Part shown: positions 35,056-43,520 of the stretch, one piece after another
Position numbering within the stretch: position 1 is the stretch's first letter
Layout: the number at the start of each line of letters is the position of its first letter
Source: DATCZB01 sp035513215
GTDB taxonomy: Bacteria > Pseudomonadota > Gammaproteobacteria > Steroidobacterales > Rariloculaceae
Direction of reading: 5' to 3'
DNA: 57,210 nucleotides
Assembly: GCA_035513215.1 (NCBI GenBank)
Contig: DATKCK010000087.1
Span: 1 to 57,210, forward strand
The notes under the pieces: model-generated
Databases searched by the model: none
Told to the model about the DNA's origin: nothing
Seen by the model: the letters and a program-made list of their open reading frames with translations, nothing else
Translations under genes and position numbers: made by a program

Positions 35056-35124
35056 ACGACCGATACAATCGTCTTTGGATTCTCGAGCGAACCCATCTCC
35101 GCCACGCCGGAGATGGGTTTTTTT
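35014..35124 (+). terminator. trp attenuator: alternative hairpins and terminator
   Basis: Hairpin 1:2 is TGGTGGC (35014-35020) with GCCACCA (35025-35031), which covers the tandem Trp codons. The terminator 3:4 is a 12-bp stem, AACCCATCTCCG at 35090-35101 with its complement at 35108-35119, loop CCACGC, then a run of T. The antiterminator is predicted between ATGGGT at 35037-35042 (overlapping Trp codon 22) and ACCCAT at 35091-35096, with nearby GGA/TCC adding pairs. Stalling at codons 14-15 would melt 1:2 and favour 2:3, allowing read-through into trpE. The terminator ends 21 nt before the trpE start. Confidence 0.88.
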
Positions 35125-35144
35125 ATGTCTTTCCGGAGGCCTGA

Positions 35145-36527
35145 ATGGAGGCACCATTCGACATCGCAGCGGACCTCGATACGCCGGTATCGGCGTATCT
35201 GAAGCTCGCGCCGTTCGAGCCGCGATTCCTGCTCGAGAGCGTCGAGAGCGGCGAGACGCTCGCGCGGTATTCCTTCGTCGGCCTCGGCACGGCGCTTACG
35301 CTGAAGCTCTATCCCGATCGGGTCGTGATCGACGGTCAGCCCCGCGAGCGGCCGGCAGGCGCCGGCGCCTGGCAGGCGCTGATGCGCGAAACGCTCGACC
35401 GGTGTCCCAAGCTCAAGCCTTCCATCGACGAGATTCCGTTCAACGGCGGCCTCGTCGGTGCCACGGGCTACGACGTCGTCCGCTACTTCGAGCGGCTGCC
35501 GGCGATGGAGTCGACACGCAAGATGCTGCCGGTGGCCGCCTACGTCGCGCCGAAGTCGCTGCTCGTCTTCGATCACCTGACCCGGCGCGTCGCGCTGCTG
35601 CACTCGGGCAGCGAGCCGGAACGGCAGGCGCTTCGCAGGGACGTCATCGAGGCGCTGCGCGGCGGCGTCTCGCCGCCCGCGAACGGCCGCCACGGTCCGG
35701 CGGCGCCGAGCGTCGCGAAGGCCGATTTTCTCGCCGCCGTCGACAAGGCCAAGGATCACATTCGCGCCGGCGACATCTATCAGATCGTGCTCTCGGTCTG
35801 CTTCAGCGGCAGGAGCAACCTCGACGCGTTTCAGGTCTACCGCGGCTTGAGGCTCCTGAACCCGTCGCCGTACATGTACTTCTTCGAGCTCGGCCAGCTT
35901 AGGGTCGCGGGCTCCTCGCCCGAGGCTCTCGTCGAGCTCGACCACGGCCACGCCTCACTGCGGCCGATTGCCGGAACCCGCCCGCGCGGTGCGACGGCCG
36001 AAGAGGACCTCGCGCTCGAGCGCGAGCTTCTGGCCGATCCGAAGGAAAACGCAGAGCACGTCATGCTCGTCGATCTCGCGCGCAACGACCTCGGCCGCGT
36101 CGCGGCATCGGGATCCGTGCACGTCGATCCCTATCGTCGCATCGAGCGTTACAGCCACGTCATGCACATCGTCTCGGGCGTCAAGGGCGAGCTCGCTGCA
36201 GGCCGAGACGCCTTCGACCTCTTCGCCGCGACGTTCCCGGCCGGCACGCTCGTCGGTGCGCCGAAGGTCCGCGCGATGGAGCTGATCGCCGAGCTCGAGC
36301 CCGTCGCGCGGGACCTCTACGGCGGCACGGTCGGATACTTCTCGAAGAACGGCAATATGGACCAGGCGATCACGATTCGAACGATCGTCTTCGACGGCGA
36401 CGAGTACAGTTTTCAGGCCGGAGCCGGCATCGTGGCGGACAGCCATCCCGAGCGGGAACACGACGAGGTTCTGGCGAAGAGCGCAATTTTGAGGCGCGCG
36501 ATCGAGATTGCGGAGGATGGCTTATGA
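35145..36527 (+). CDS. trpE: Anthranilate synthase component I
   Basis: TrpE converts chorismate and ammonia to anthranilate. The 460 residues contain the Trp feedback site motif LLESVES near residue 28 and the chorismate-binding core (DIYQIVLS, IAGTRPRGAT, DLARNDLGRV, SGVKGEL, FPAGTLVGAPKVRAMELI, YGGTVGYFSKNGNMD, QAGAGIVADS). An SD GGAGG at 35135-35139 precedes the ATG. It overlaps trpG by 4 bp (ATGA). All residues expected for a Trp-inhibited enzyme appear intact, so control is both by attenuation and feedback inhibition. Confidence 0.97.
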   Translation: MEAPFDIAADLDTPVSAYLKLAPFEPRFLLESVESGETLARYSFVGLGTALTLKLYPDRVVIDGQPRERPAGAGAWQALMRETLDRCPKLKPSIDEIPFNGGLVGATGYDVVRYFERLPAMESTRKMLPVAAYVAPKSLLVFDHLTRRVALLHSGSEPERQALRRDVIEALRGGVSPPANGRHGPAAPSVAKADFLAAVDKAKDHIRAGDIYQIVLSVCFSGRSNLDAFQVYRGLRLLNPSPYMYFFELGQLRVAGSSPEALVELDHGHASLRPIAGTRPRGATAEEDLALERELLADPKENAEHVMLVDLARNDLGRVAASGSVHVDPYRRIERYSHVMHIVSGVKGELAAGRDAFDLFAATFPAGTLVGAPKVRAMELIAELEPVARDLYGGTVGYFSKNGNMDQAITIRTIVFDGDEYSFQAGAGIVADSHPEREHDEVLAKSAILRRAIEIAEDGL

Positions 36528-37111
36528 GCGCGCGCATCCTTCTGATCGACAACTACGATTCCTTCACCTACAACCTCGTGCAGGCTTTTCTGGTGCTCGG
36601 TGCCGAGGTCGAGGTCAGGCGCAACGACGAGACCGATCTCGAATCGGCGGCGCGTCTCGAGCCCTCGCATCTCGTCATCTCGCCCGGGCCCGGCCGGCCC
36701 GAGCACGCGGGCCTGTCGCTCGCGATGATCGAGGCGTTCGCCGGGCGAGTGCCGATACTCGGCGTCTGCCTCGGCCATCAGGCCATCGTTGCGCACTACG
36801 GCGGCGAAATCGTCGCCGCGAAGTCGCTGATGCACGGCAAGACCTCGCTCGTCAGCCACGACGGCGAAGACATCTTCGCAGGGCTGCCGAATCCGTTCGA
36901 AGCGGGACGCTATCATTCGCTGGCAGCGAATCAGGCGAGCCTGCCCGAAGTGCTCGCCGTCACCGCGAGAACCGAAGAGGGCGAGATCATGGGCGTGCGT
37001 CATCGCGATCTCAACGTCGTCGGCGTGCAGTTTCATCCGGAAAGCGTGCTGACGCCCGACGGCCCCGCGCTGCTCGGCAACTTCCTCGGGCTCTCAGGAG
37101 GCCGGCAATGA
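36524..37111 (+). CDS. trpG: Anthranilate synthase component II, glutamine amidotransferase
   Basis: TrpG supplies ammonia from glutamine to TrpE. The 195 residues are a stand-alone class I amidotransferase with LIDNYDSFTYNLVQ at the N-terminus, the oxyanion segment SPGPGRPEHAG, nucleophile Cys82 in GVCLGHQAI and the His-Glu pair in FHPESVLTPDG. It is not fused to trpD, unlike the E. coli enzyme. Overlaps by ATGA exist at both ends. Confidence 0.96.
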   Translation: MSARILLIDNYDSFTYNLVQAFLVLGAEVEVRRNDETDLESAARLEPSHLVISPGPGRPEHAGLSLAMIEAFAGRVPILGVCLGHQAIVAHYGGEIVAAKSLMHGKTSLVSHDGEDIFAGLPNPFEAGRYHSLAANQASLPEVLAVTARTEEGEIMGVRHRDLNVVGVQFHPESVLTPDGPALLGNFLGLSGGRQ

Positions 37112-38145
37112 GTCGCGACCTGATCGAGCGGCTGATCGCAGGCCGGGATCTGTCCCAGTCCGAGGCCGCGGGGCTCCTGCGCTCGCTGGCTGCGGGCGAG
37201 GTCGAGCCCGCCGTCGCCGGCGCGCTTTTGACCGCGCTGCGCATCAAGGGCGAGGTGGCCGCCGAGATTCGCGGCTTTGCGCTCGCGATGCGCGAGCTCA
37301 GTCGGCGCCCGGCCCTGCCGCCCGACGGTGACTATGTCGACATCGTCGGCACCGGCGGCGACGGCTCCGGCAGCCTGAACCTATCGACCGGCAGCGCGCT
37401 GCTCGCCGCGGCCGCGGGACTCAAGGTCGCCAAGCACGGCAACCGCTCGATCTCGAGCCGCTCCGGCAGCGCCGACGTCCTCGCCGCGATCGGCCTGCCA
37501 ATGCCGCTGGACGAGGAAGCCGCGGCCCGCTGTTTTGAGGCGACCGGCTTCACGTTCCTGTTCGCGCCGCACTATCACCCGGCGATGAAGCACATCGCCC
37601 CGGTGCGCCAGGCGCTCGGCATCCGCACCGTGTTCAACGTGCTCGGACCTCTCGTCAACCCGGCCGAGCCGCCGTTTCACGTCATCGGGGCGGCAAGCGA
37701 GGGGCTCGCGAAGCTGATGGCCGAGACGCTTGCCGAGATGCCGATAGAGCGTGCCTTCGTCATCCACGGAGCGGCCGGATGGGACGAGGCGACGCCGATC
37801 GGCGCTTTCGTTCTGTTCGACGTCGCCCGCGGCCGGATCGAGCGGCAGGTCCGCGATCCCGAAGGCGTCGGCATCGCGCCGTGTGACGAGGCCGACCTGA
37901 AGGGCGGGGAAGCCGCCGAGAACGCCGCTAGACTCAAGGCAGCGCTCGAGGGACGTGACAGCGCGGCGCACCGCGACGCGCTCGTCATCGGCGCCGCTCT
38001 CGCGCTCGAGGTCACGGGCACCGAGCCCGACTTCGCGAGCGCCGTCGGCCGCGCGCGGGCCGCGCTCGACGACGGCTCGGCCGCCGCGTTTCTCGACCGG
38101 CTCGCCGCTTTCATCGCAGCGGAGAATCGGGCCGGAGGCGGCTGA
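37108..38145 (+). CDS. trpD: Anthranilate phosphoribosyltransferase
   Basis: TrpD joins anthranilate to PRPP. From the ATG at 37108 there are 345 residues. The PRPP-binding glycine loop DIVGTGGDGSGSLNLST, KHGNRSISSRSGSADVLAA, and the anthranilate region FLFAPHYHPAMKHIAPVRQALGIRTVFNVLGPLVNP (only parts quoted) are intact. The gene overlaps trpG by 4 bp and is separated from trpC by 4 bp. Confidence 0.96.
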   Translation: MSRDLIERLIAGRDLSQSEAAGLLRSLAAGEVEPAVAGALLTALRIKGEVAAEIRGFALAMRELSRRPALPPDGDYVDIVGTGGDGSGSLNLSTGSALLAAAAGLKVAKHGNRSISSRSGSADVLAAIGLPMPLDEEAAARCFEATGFTFLFAPHYHPAMKHIAPVRQALGIRTVFNVLGPLVNPAEPPFHVIGAASEGLAKLMAETLAEMPIERAFVIHGAAGWDEATPIGAFVLFDVARGRIERQVRDPEGVGIAPCDEADLKGGEAAENAARLKAALEGRDSAAHRDALVIGAALALEVTGTEPDFASAVGRARAALDDGSAAAFLDRLAAFIAAENRAGGG

Positions 38146-38149
38146 CGTC

Positions 38150-38983
38150 ATGGACAGCTTCCTCGACCGAATGGCGAGCTTAAGCCGCGAGCGGGCCCGG
38201 GTCGCACGCAATCAAGAGCCCATCGACGCGATCACGAGGCGGGCCGAGGCGGCACCGGATCCGCTGCCGCTTACGCTCTCGAGCTTCGATCTGATCGCCG
38301 AGCTCAAGCTCCGCTCGCCAGCGGCCGGCGGCCTCGCCGGCAGCCGCTTCGACGCGTCGCCCCAGCTCGACGCCTACGTCGCAGGCGGCGCCGCGGCCGT
38401 CTCGGTGCTGACCGAGCCCGAGGAGTTCGGCGGAACGCTCGAGCATCTCGCCGCTGCCGCCGCGAGATTGAGGCCGGCAGGCTGCCCCGTCATGCGCAAG
38501 GACTTCCTCGTCGACCCCTATCAGGCCGTCGAGGCGCGCGCGAGCGGCGCGAGCGGCATTCTGCTGATCGCGGCAATGCTCGGGCAGGCCGAGCTCGACG
38601 AGCTCGTCGCAGCCGCCCAGGAGCTCGAGCTCTTCATCCTGCTCGAAGCCTTCGATGCCGACGATCTCGACAGGCTCGCCAAGCTGAAATTCAACACGGC
38701 GCGCTCGCAGGTGCTCGTCGGCGTCAACTCACGCAATCTGAGGACGCTGGCCGTCGATTTCGAACGCTTCGCTGAGCTCGCAGGCCAGCTGCGCCGCGAC
38801 GTGCCGGCCGTCGCCGAAAGCGGCATCGAGTCGCGAGCCGACATCGAGACGGTCGCGGGACTCGGTTTCAGCCTCGCGCTCGTCGGCTCGGCGCTGATGC
38901 GCGACGCCGATGCCGCCGGCAAGGTTGCCGAGCTCATCGCCGCCGGCCGCAACGCACATGGAAGCCGGGCCGCATGTTCGTGA
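38150..38983 (+). CDS. trpC: Indole-3-glycerol phosphate synthase
   Basis: TrpC cyclises CdRP to indole-3-glycerol phosphate. The 277 residues have the first active-site strand as IAELKLRSPAAGG, with the catalytic Lys followed by the RSP phosphate segment; the common form is E.K.ASPS.G. VMRKDFLVDPYQ, LIAAMLGQ, LVGVNSRNLRTL and VAESGIES follow. It is monofunctional, not fused to trpF as in E. coli, and overlaps trpF by 10 bp. The LKLRSPAAG variant is a mild departure from the textbook motif. Confidence 0.93.
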   Translation: MDSFLDRMASLSRERARVARNQEPIDAITRRAEAAPDPLPLTLSSFDLIAELKLRSPAAGGLAGSRFDASPQLDAYVAGGAAAVSVLTEPEEFGGTLEHLAAAAARLRPAGCPVMRKDFLVDPYQAVEARASGASGILLIAAMLGQAELDELVAAAQELELFILLEAFDADDLDRLAKLKFNTARSQVLVGVNSRNLRTLAVDFERFAELAGQLRRDVPAVAESGIESRADIETVAGLGFSLALVGSALMRDADAAGKVAELIAAGRNAHGSRAACS

Positions 38984-39567
38984 AGATTTGCGGACTGACC
39001 GACGAGACGGCCGTCGCAGCGGCGATCGAGGCCGGCGCGGACGCGCTCGGCTTCGTCTTCGCCGAGTCGCCGCGCGAAGTCTCGCCACAGCGGGCGCACG
39101 AGCTTTGCCGGCAGGTTCCGGAGACGACGATTCGAGTCGCCGTCATGCATCATCCGAGTCCCGAAAGATTCGACGAGGTCATCGCGACGTTTGCGCCCGA
39201 CTGGGTGCAGACCGATGCCGAAGACTTTGCGAGCCTGCCCGCGTCCGGGCCCGCGAAGCTGCTTCCCGTCTTCCGTGACGGCGCGACTCGCGATCTGACG
39301 CGTTTTCCGCCACGCCTGCTGTTCGAGGGCGTCGCCAGCGGCAGCGGCACGACGGCAGACTGGGACGAGGCGAGGCGCATCGCGGGCCGGGCCGAGCTGA
39401 TACTGGCGGGGGGCCTCGATGCCGCCAACGTCGAAGGCGCGATGTCCCGCATCCGGCCTTTCGGCGTCGACGTGTCGAGCGGCGTCGAGGCCGGGCGCGG
39501 CAGGAAAGACCCGGCGAAAATCCGTGAGTTTGTGGCCCGCGTGCGGGCCTGGGAGAGGCAACAATGA
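38974..39567 (+). CDS. trpF: Phosphoribosylanthranilate isomerase
   Basis: TrpF performs the Amadori rearrangement of PRA to CdRP. The 197 residues begin MFVKICGLTDETAV, with the catalytic Cys at residue 6, and contain GFVFAESPREVS, VQTDAED (general acid Asp region), LILAGGLDAANV and the phosphate-binding GVDVSSGVEAGRGRKDP. It overlaps trpC and, by ATGA, trpB. Confidence 0.95.
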   Translation: MFVKICGLTDETAVAAAIEAGADALGFVFAESPREVSPQRAHELCRQVPETTIRVAVMHHPSPERFDEVIATFAPDWVQTDAEDFASLPASGPAKLLPVFRDGATRDLTRFPPRLLFEGVASGSGTTADWDEARRIAGRAELILAGGLDAANVEGAMSRIRPFGVDVSSGVEAGRGRKDPAKIREFVARVRAWERQQ

Positions 39568-40814
39568 GCGCGACGATCAGGGACGGCGATGTCCTGCTCG
39601 AAGCACTGATCGCAGGGAAGCTGCCCGACGAGCGCGGGCGCTTCGGCCCGTATGGCGGTCAGTACGTACCCGAGACGCTGATGCCGGCCGTGACGCGCCT
39701 CACGGCCGGCGTGCGCGAGATCCTGCCGAGCGAGTCGTTTCAGCGCGAGCTTGAGAACGAGCTTGCGACATGGGTCGGCCGGCCGACGGCGCTCACGCAT
39801 GCGAGGCATCTCGGCGAGCGCTGGGGCGCCGACGTCTGGCTCAAGCGCGAGGACCTCGCCCACACAGGCGCCCACAAGATCAATAACGCGATCGGTCAGG
39901 CGCTGCTCGCGCGCGCGCTCGGTGCGAAGCGCATCGTCGCCGAGACGGGCGCCGGCCAGCACGGCGTTGCCTCGGCGGCGGCCGCGGCGCGCGTCGGGCT
40001 GCCCTGCGTCGTCTATATGGGCGCCGTCGACGTCGAGCGGCAGGCCCCGAACGTCGATCGCATGCGCCGCCTCGGCGCGCACGTCGTCGCGGTCGAATCC
40101 GGCGACAGGACGCTGCGCGCCGCAATCGACGAGGCGATCCGCGACTGGGTCAGCGATCCGAGCGGGACTTACTACCTGATCGGCTCGGCAATCGGCCCGC
40201 ATCCTTATCCCTATCTCGTGCGCGAGCTTCAGGCCGTCATCGGTCGGGAGGCCAGGCAGCAGATGCTCGACCAAGGCGGTCTGCCCGACGTCGCGATCGC
40301 CTGCGTCGGCGGCGGCTCAAACGCGATCGGGCTCTTTCATGCCTTCATCGCCGACCGCGAGGTCGCGCTGATCGGCATCGAGGCCGGCGGGCGCGGACCC
40401 GCGCTCGGCGACAACTCGGCGACGCTCGGCCGGGGCCGGCCCGGCGTGCTGCATGGCAATTACTCGATGCTGCTCTACGACGACGACGGGCTGATCCAGG
40501 AGACGCACTCGATCTCGGCCGGGCTCGATTACCCGGGCGTCGGACCCGAGCATTCGCTGTTGAAGGATATCGGCCGCGTCGACTATCAGTCGGCGACGGA
40601 TGCCGAAGCGCTCGCGGCGCTCGACGAGTGCTGCGAAGCCGAGGGCATACTGCCCGCGCTCGAGAGCGCCCATGCGCTGGCCGGCGCGAAGCGCCACGCC
40701 GCGGCGCACAGGGATCGGCGAATCCTGATCGGTCTTTCCGGCCGCGGCGACAAGGACATGCCGATACTCGCGAAACACGCCAAACGAAAGGACGACGCCG
40801 ATGCTGCCGCGTGA
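39564..40814 (+). CDS. trpB: Tryptophan synthase beta chain
   Basis: TrpB uses PLP to condense indole and serine. The 416 residues show the N-terminal GPYGGQYVPETLMPA, the PLP Lys motif KREDLAHTGAHKINNAIGQ, the ETGAGQHGVASA catalytic loop and the phosphate cup VGGGSNAIG. C-terminal LSGRGDKDM is present. The reading frame overlaps trpA by 14 bp, consistent with coupled production of the alpha2beta2 complex. Confidence 0.97.
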   Translation: MSATIRDGDVLLEALIAGKLPDERGRFGPYGGQYVPETLMPAVTRLTAGVREILPSESFQRELENELATWVGRPTALTHARHLGERWGADVWLKREDLAHTGAHKINNAIGQALLARALGAKRIVAETGAGQHGVASAAAAARVGLPCVVYMGAVDVERQAPNVDRMRRLGAHVVAVESGDRTLRAAIDEAIRDWVSDPSGTYYLIGSAIGPHPYPYLVRELQAVIGREARQQMLDQGGLPDVAIACVGGGSNAIGLFHAFIADREVALIGIEAGGRGPALGDNSATLGRGRPGVLHGNYSMLLYDDDGLIQETHSISAGLDYPGVGPEHSLLKDIGRVDYQSATDAEALAALDECCEAEGILPALESAHALAGAKRHAAAHRDRRILIGLSGRGDKDMPILAKHAKRKDDADAAA

Positions 40815-41562
40815 CCGGATCAGCGCAGCTTTGACGCGCCGGGGTGAGCCCGCGATCGTCGCGTTCCTGACGGCCGGCTACCCGGAGCCGGACGCCTTCC
40901 TGCCGACACTGCGGAAAGTCGCCGCGACCGCCGACGCCGTCGAGCTCGGCGTGCCGTTCAGCGACCCGATGGCCGACGGCGTCACGATTCAGCGCTCGAG
41001 CGAGAAGGCGATCGCGAAAGGCGTCAATCTGCCCTGGATCTTCGGCCAGCTCGAAGCGCGTGATTTCGAGCTCGAGGCGCCGCTGATGATGATGAGCTAT
41101 TTGAACCCGCTGCTCGCTTTCGGCTACGAGGCGCTGGCCGAGCGCGCCGCCGCAACCGGCGTCGACGGCTTTCTTGTGCCCGATCTTCCCTACGAGGAAA
41201 GCGAGCCGCTCAAGGCAGCGCTCGACGCCCACGGCCTTGCGCTCGTTCAGTTCGTGACGCCCGCGACCACGCCCGAGAGAATGGCGATGATCACGGCGGC
41301 AAGCCAGGGTCTCGTTTACGCCGTGACGAGAACCGGCATCACGGGCGGCAGCGACGAGCTGCCGCCCGAGCTCGCGTCCTATCTCGCGCGCGTCAAGGCG
41401 GCATCGAGCCTGCCGGTCTGCGCCGGGTTCGGCGTCCGCGAGGCGCGTCAGGTACGGCTGATCGGCGAGCATGCCGACGGCGTCATCGTCGGCTCGGCCC
41501 TCGTCGAAGCGATCGAGCGCGGCGACGATCCGGCCGCGTTCCTCGAGAGTCTTAAGAGCTAG
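40801..41562 (+). CDS. trpA: Tryptophan synthase alpha chain
   Basis: TrpA cleaves indole-3-glycerol phosphate and channels indole to TrpB. The 253 residues include FLTAGYPEPDAF, the catalytic Glu and Asp in VELGVPFSDPMADG with TIQRSSEKAI, DLPYEESEP and the phosphate loop GITGG. It ends the core trp set. The next gene starts 5 nt downstream. Confidence 0.96.
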   Translation: MLPRDRISAALTRRGEPAIVAFLTAGYPEPDAFLPTLRKVAATADAVELGVPFSDPMADGVTIQRSSEKAIAKGVNLPWIFGQLEARDFELEAPLMMMSYLNPLLAFGYEALAERAAATGVDGFLVPDLPYEESEPLKAALDAHGLALVQFVTPATTPERMAMITAASQGLVYAVTRTGITGGSDELPPELASYLARVKAASSLPVCAGFGVREARQVRLIGEHADGVIVGSALVEAIERGDDPAAFLESLKS

Positions 41563-41566
41563 ACGC

Positions 41567-41881
41567 ATGAAACGAGTACTGCAGTCCGAATTCCTGGCGG
41601 AGATCAGTCATTTCAGGAACGTGCTCGAGCAGAGCCGCATTCCCTGCTTCATCAAGAACGAGCAGCTCTCGGGCGCGCTCGGCGAGGTGCCTTTCATCGA
41701 ATGCCTGCCGGAGCTTTGGGTCGTCAACGATGAGGACCTCGATCGCGCGGAGCGGCTGCTTGGCGAGCTCAGGCGCGATGCGGTCGGGGGCAAGAGCTGG
41801 CGCTGCCGGCATTGCAAGGAGGACAACGAAGGCCAGTTCGCCGTCTGCTGGAATTGCGGCAGGCCCGGGAACGACGCTTGA
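41567..41881 (+). CDS. DUF2007 protein with C-terminal zinc ribbon
   Basis: A 104-residue cytoplasmic protein. Residues 1-70 (FLAEISHFRNVLEQSRIPCFIKNE, PELWVVNDEDLDRAERLL in part) match the DUF2007 putative signal-transducing fold, a ferredoxin-like domain. Residues 80-97 form a Cys4 zinc ribbon with CRHC and CWNC pairs. It begins 4 nt after the trpA stop and overlaps the next gene by TTGA, so it is probably the eighth gene of the trp operon. Its biochemical role is unknown. Confidence 0.8.
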   Translation: MKRVLQSEFLAEISHFRNVLEQSRIPCFIKNEQLSGALGEVPFIECLPELWVVNDEDLDRAERLLGELRRDAVGGKSWRCRHCKEDNEGQFAVCWNCGRPGNDA

Positions 41882-42804
41882 GAGTCGGCACATGGCTCGC
41901 TCGCCTTGCAATCGTCGCGGCGATCGGCGGCCTGCTGCCGCTCGCGGCGCGCCTGTGGTGGGGCATCGAGCTCCTGTCGCACTTTCGCCTGCAATACCTT
42001 GCCGTCGCGCTGCCGCTGACGATCGCAGCGCTGGCCTTCGGTAAACGGGTGCCGGCGCTGCTGCTCGCCGTCGCGATCGGGCTCAATGCCTGGCCTCTGC
42101 TGGCGTACGCCCCGCTGGCGCGCGAGCCCCGTAACGGCGCCCGTTTCGACGTTCTGAACGTCAACGTCAACGCGGGTAACCGGGATCGCGCAGCGATCCT
42201 CGGCTCGATAACGGCCGCCGGACCGGATCTCGCCCTCGTCGTCGAGCTGACGCCGGAAATCGATCGGGCTTTGCTGGCCCTCGAGGACGACTACCCCCAT
42301 CGTCTGACGATCCCGGCGACGCACAACTTCGGCATCGGCGTGCTGTCGCGTTATCCGCTCGCGCATGCGCGAGCGCTATCGCTGAGCGGCACCGTGGCAA
42401 TCGACGCCGGCGTCGAGCTGCCTTATGGAACCCTGCGCTTCATCGGCGTGCATCTCGCCCCGCCGACGAGCCGCGACACGGCCGCCGCGCGCAACCGGCA
42501 GCTCGACGAGCTCGCCGCCCTCGTCGGCCGAATCGAGGAGCCGCTGATCGTCTGCGGCGACTTCAACATGACGCCCTACTCGCCGTTCTTCTCGCAATTC
42601 ACGAGGGAAACCGGCCTGCGCGACACGCGTTTGCGGCTCGGTTTCGATTTCAGCTGGCCGGCGGGAATGCCCTTGCTCCGCATTCCGATCGATCATTGCC
42701 TCGTTCGCGGCCCGATCGAAGCAGAGTCGGTCGAGCGCATGGAGCATATCGGCTCCGACCATTATCCTGTCCGGGTGAGGCTCCTCTGGCAGACAAGGCA
42801 ATGA
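41878..42804 (+). CDS. Membrane-anchored endonuclease/exonuclease/phosphatase family protein
   Basis: The start is the TTG at 41878, inside the stop of the DUF2007 gene, giving 308 residues. Three N-terminal hydrophobic segments (about 5-75) are followed by an EEP domain with NVNVNAGN, GIGVLSRYPL, the catalytic CGDFNMTPYSPFF and the C-terminal GSDHYPV. The active site is predicted to face the periplasm. The family includes nucleases, sphingomyelinases and lipid phosphatases; the substrate here is unknown. It overlaps the next gene by ATGA. Confidence 0.85.
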   Translation: MRVGTWLARLAIVAAIGGLLPLAARLWWGIELLSHFRLQYLAVALPLTIAALAFGKRVPALLLAVAIGLNAWPLLAYAPLAREPRNGARFDVLNVNVNAGNRDRAAILGSITAAGPDLALVVELTPEIDRALLALEDDYPHRLTIPATHNFGIGVLSRYPLAHARALSLSGTVAIDAGVELPYGTLRFIGVHLAPPTSRDTAAARNRQLDELAALVGRIEEPLIVCGDFNMTPYSPFFSQFTRETGLRDTRLRLGFDFSWPAGMPLLRIPIDHCLVRGPIEAESVERMEHIGSDHYPVRVRLLWQTRQ

Positions 42805-43520
42805 ACGCGCAGCCGACGGCGGCGGTCCTGATCATCGGCAACGAGATCCTCTCGGGCAAGACACAGGACGCGAACATCAAGTTTCTCGGCGAGACGCTGG
42901 CGACGCTCGGCATCAAGCTCGCCGAGGCTCGCGTCATCCGCGACGAGCCCGACGTCATCGCCGCCGTTGTCAATGAATGCCGCGCGCGTTACACCTATGT
43001 ATTCACGACCGGCGGCATCGGTCCGACGCACGACGACATGACGGCCGAGTCCGTCGCGCTCGCCTTCGGCGTCGATCTCGTGCTCGACGAAGAGGCGGCG
43101 CGCCGCATCGGCCGGGGCTCCCGCGACATCAATCCGGCCAGGCTCAAGATGGCGATGATCCCGGCGGGCGCGAGCCTGATCGACAATCCCGTCAGCCACG
43201 CGCCGGGATTCCGAATCGGGAACGTCTTCGTCATGGCCGGCATTCCGAGCATCGCGCGCGCGATGTTCGGCGCCATCGAGCACGAGCTCGAGCATGGCGA
43301 CCCGATCCGTTCCGGGAGTATCGACATCTATCGGCGCGAGGGGGATTTCGCGGCCGAGCTCGACGCGGTCCAGCGGCGTCACCCCAAGGTCGAGATCGGC
43401 AGCTACCCGTTCGCGCGCGAGGGCCGTTTCGGCGCGAGCATTGTCGTGCGCGGCACGGATCCGGCCCGCGTCGACGCCGCGATGAGCGACGTCAGAGCGA
43501 CGCTTCGACCCGAAGATTGA
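42801..43520 (+). CDS. CinA N-terminal (molybdopterin-binding-like) domain protein
   Basis: The 239 residues match the COG1058 N-terminal domain of CinA: IIGNEILSGKTQDANIKFLGETL, VFTTGGIGPTHDDMTAESVALAF and HAPGFRIGNVFVMAGIPSI (parts). In full CinA proteins this domain hydrolyses ADP-ribose and is followed by an NMN deamidase domain, which is absent here. It ends the long plus-strand trp run. Its stop TGA abuts the convergent ubiB stop at TGATCA. Confidence 0.88.
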   Translation: MNAQPTAAVLIIGNEILSGKTQDANIKFLGETLATLGIKLAEARVIRDEPDVIAAVVNECRARYTYVFTTGGIGPTHDDMTAESVALAFGVDLVLDEEAARRIGRGSRDINPARLKMAMIPAGASLIDNPVSHAPGFRIGNVFVMAGIPSIARAMFGAIEHELEHGDPIRSGSIDIYRREGDFAAELDAVQRRHPKVEIGSYPFAREGRFGASIVVRGTDPARVDAAMSDVRATLRPED

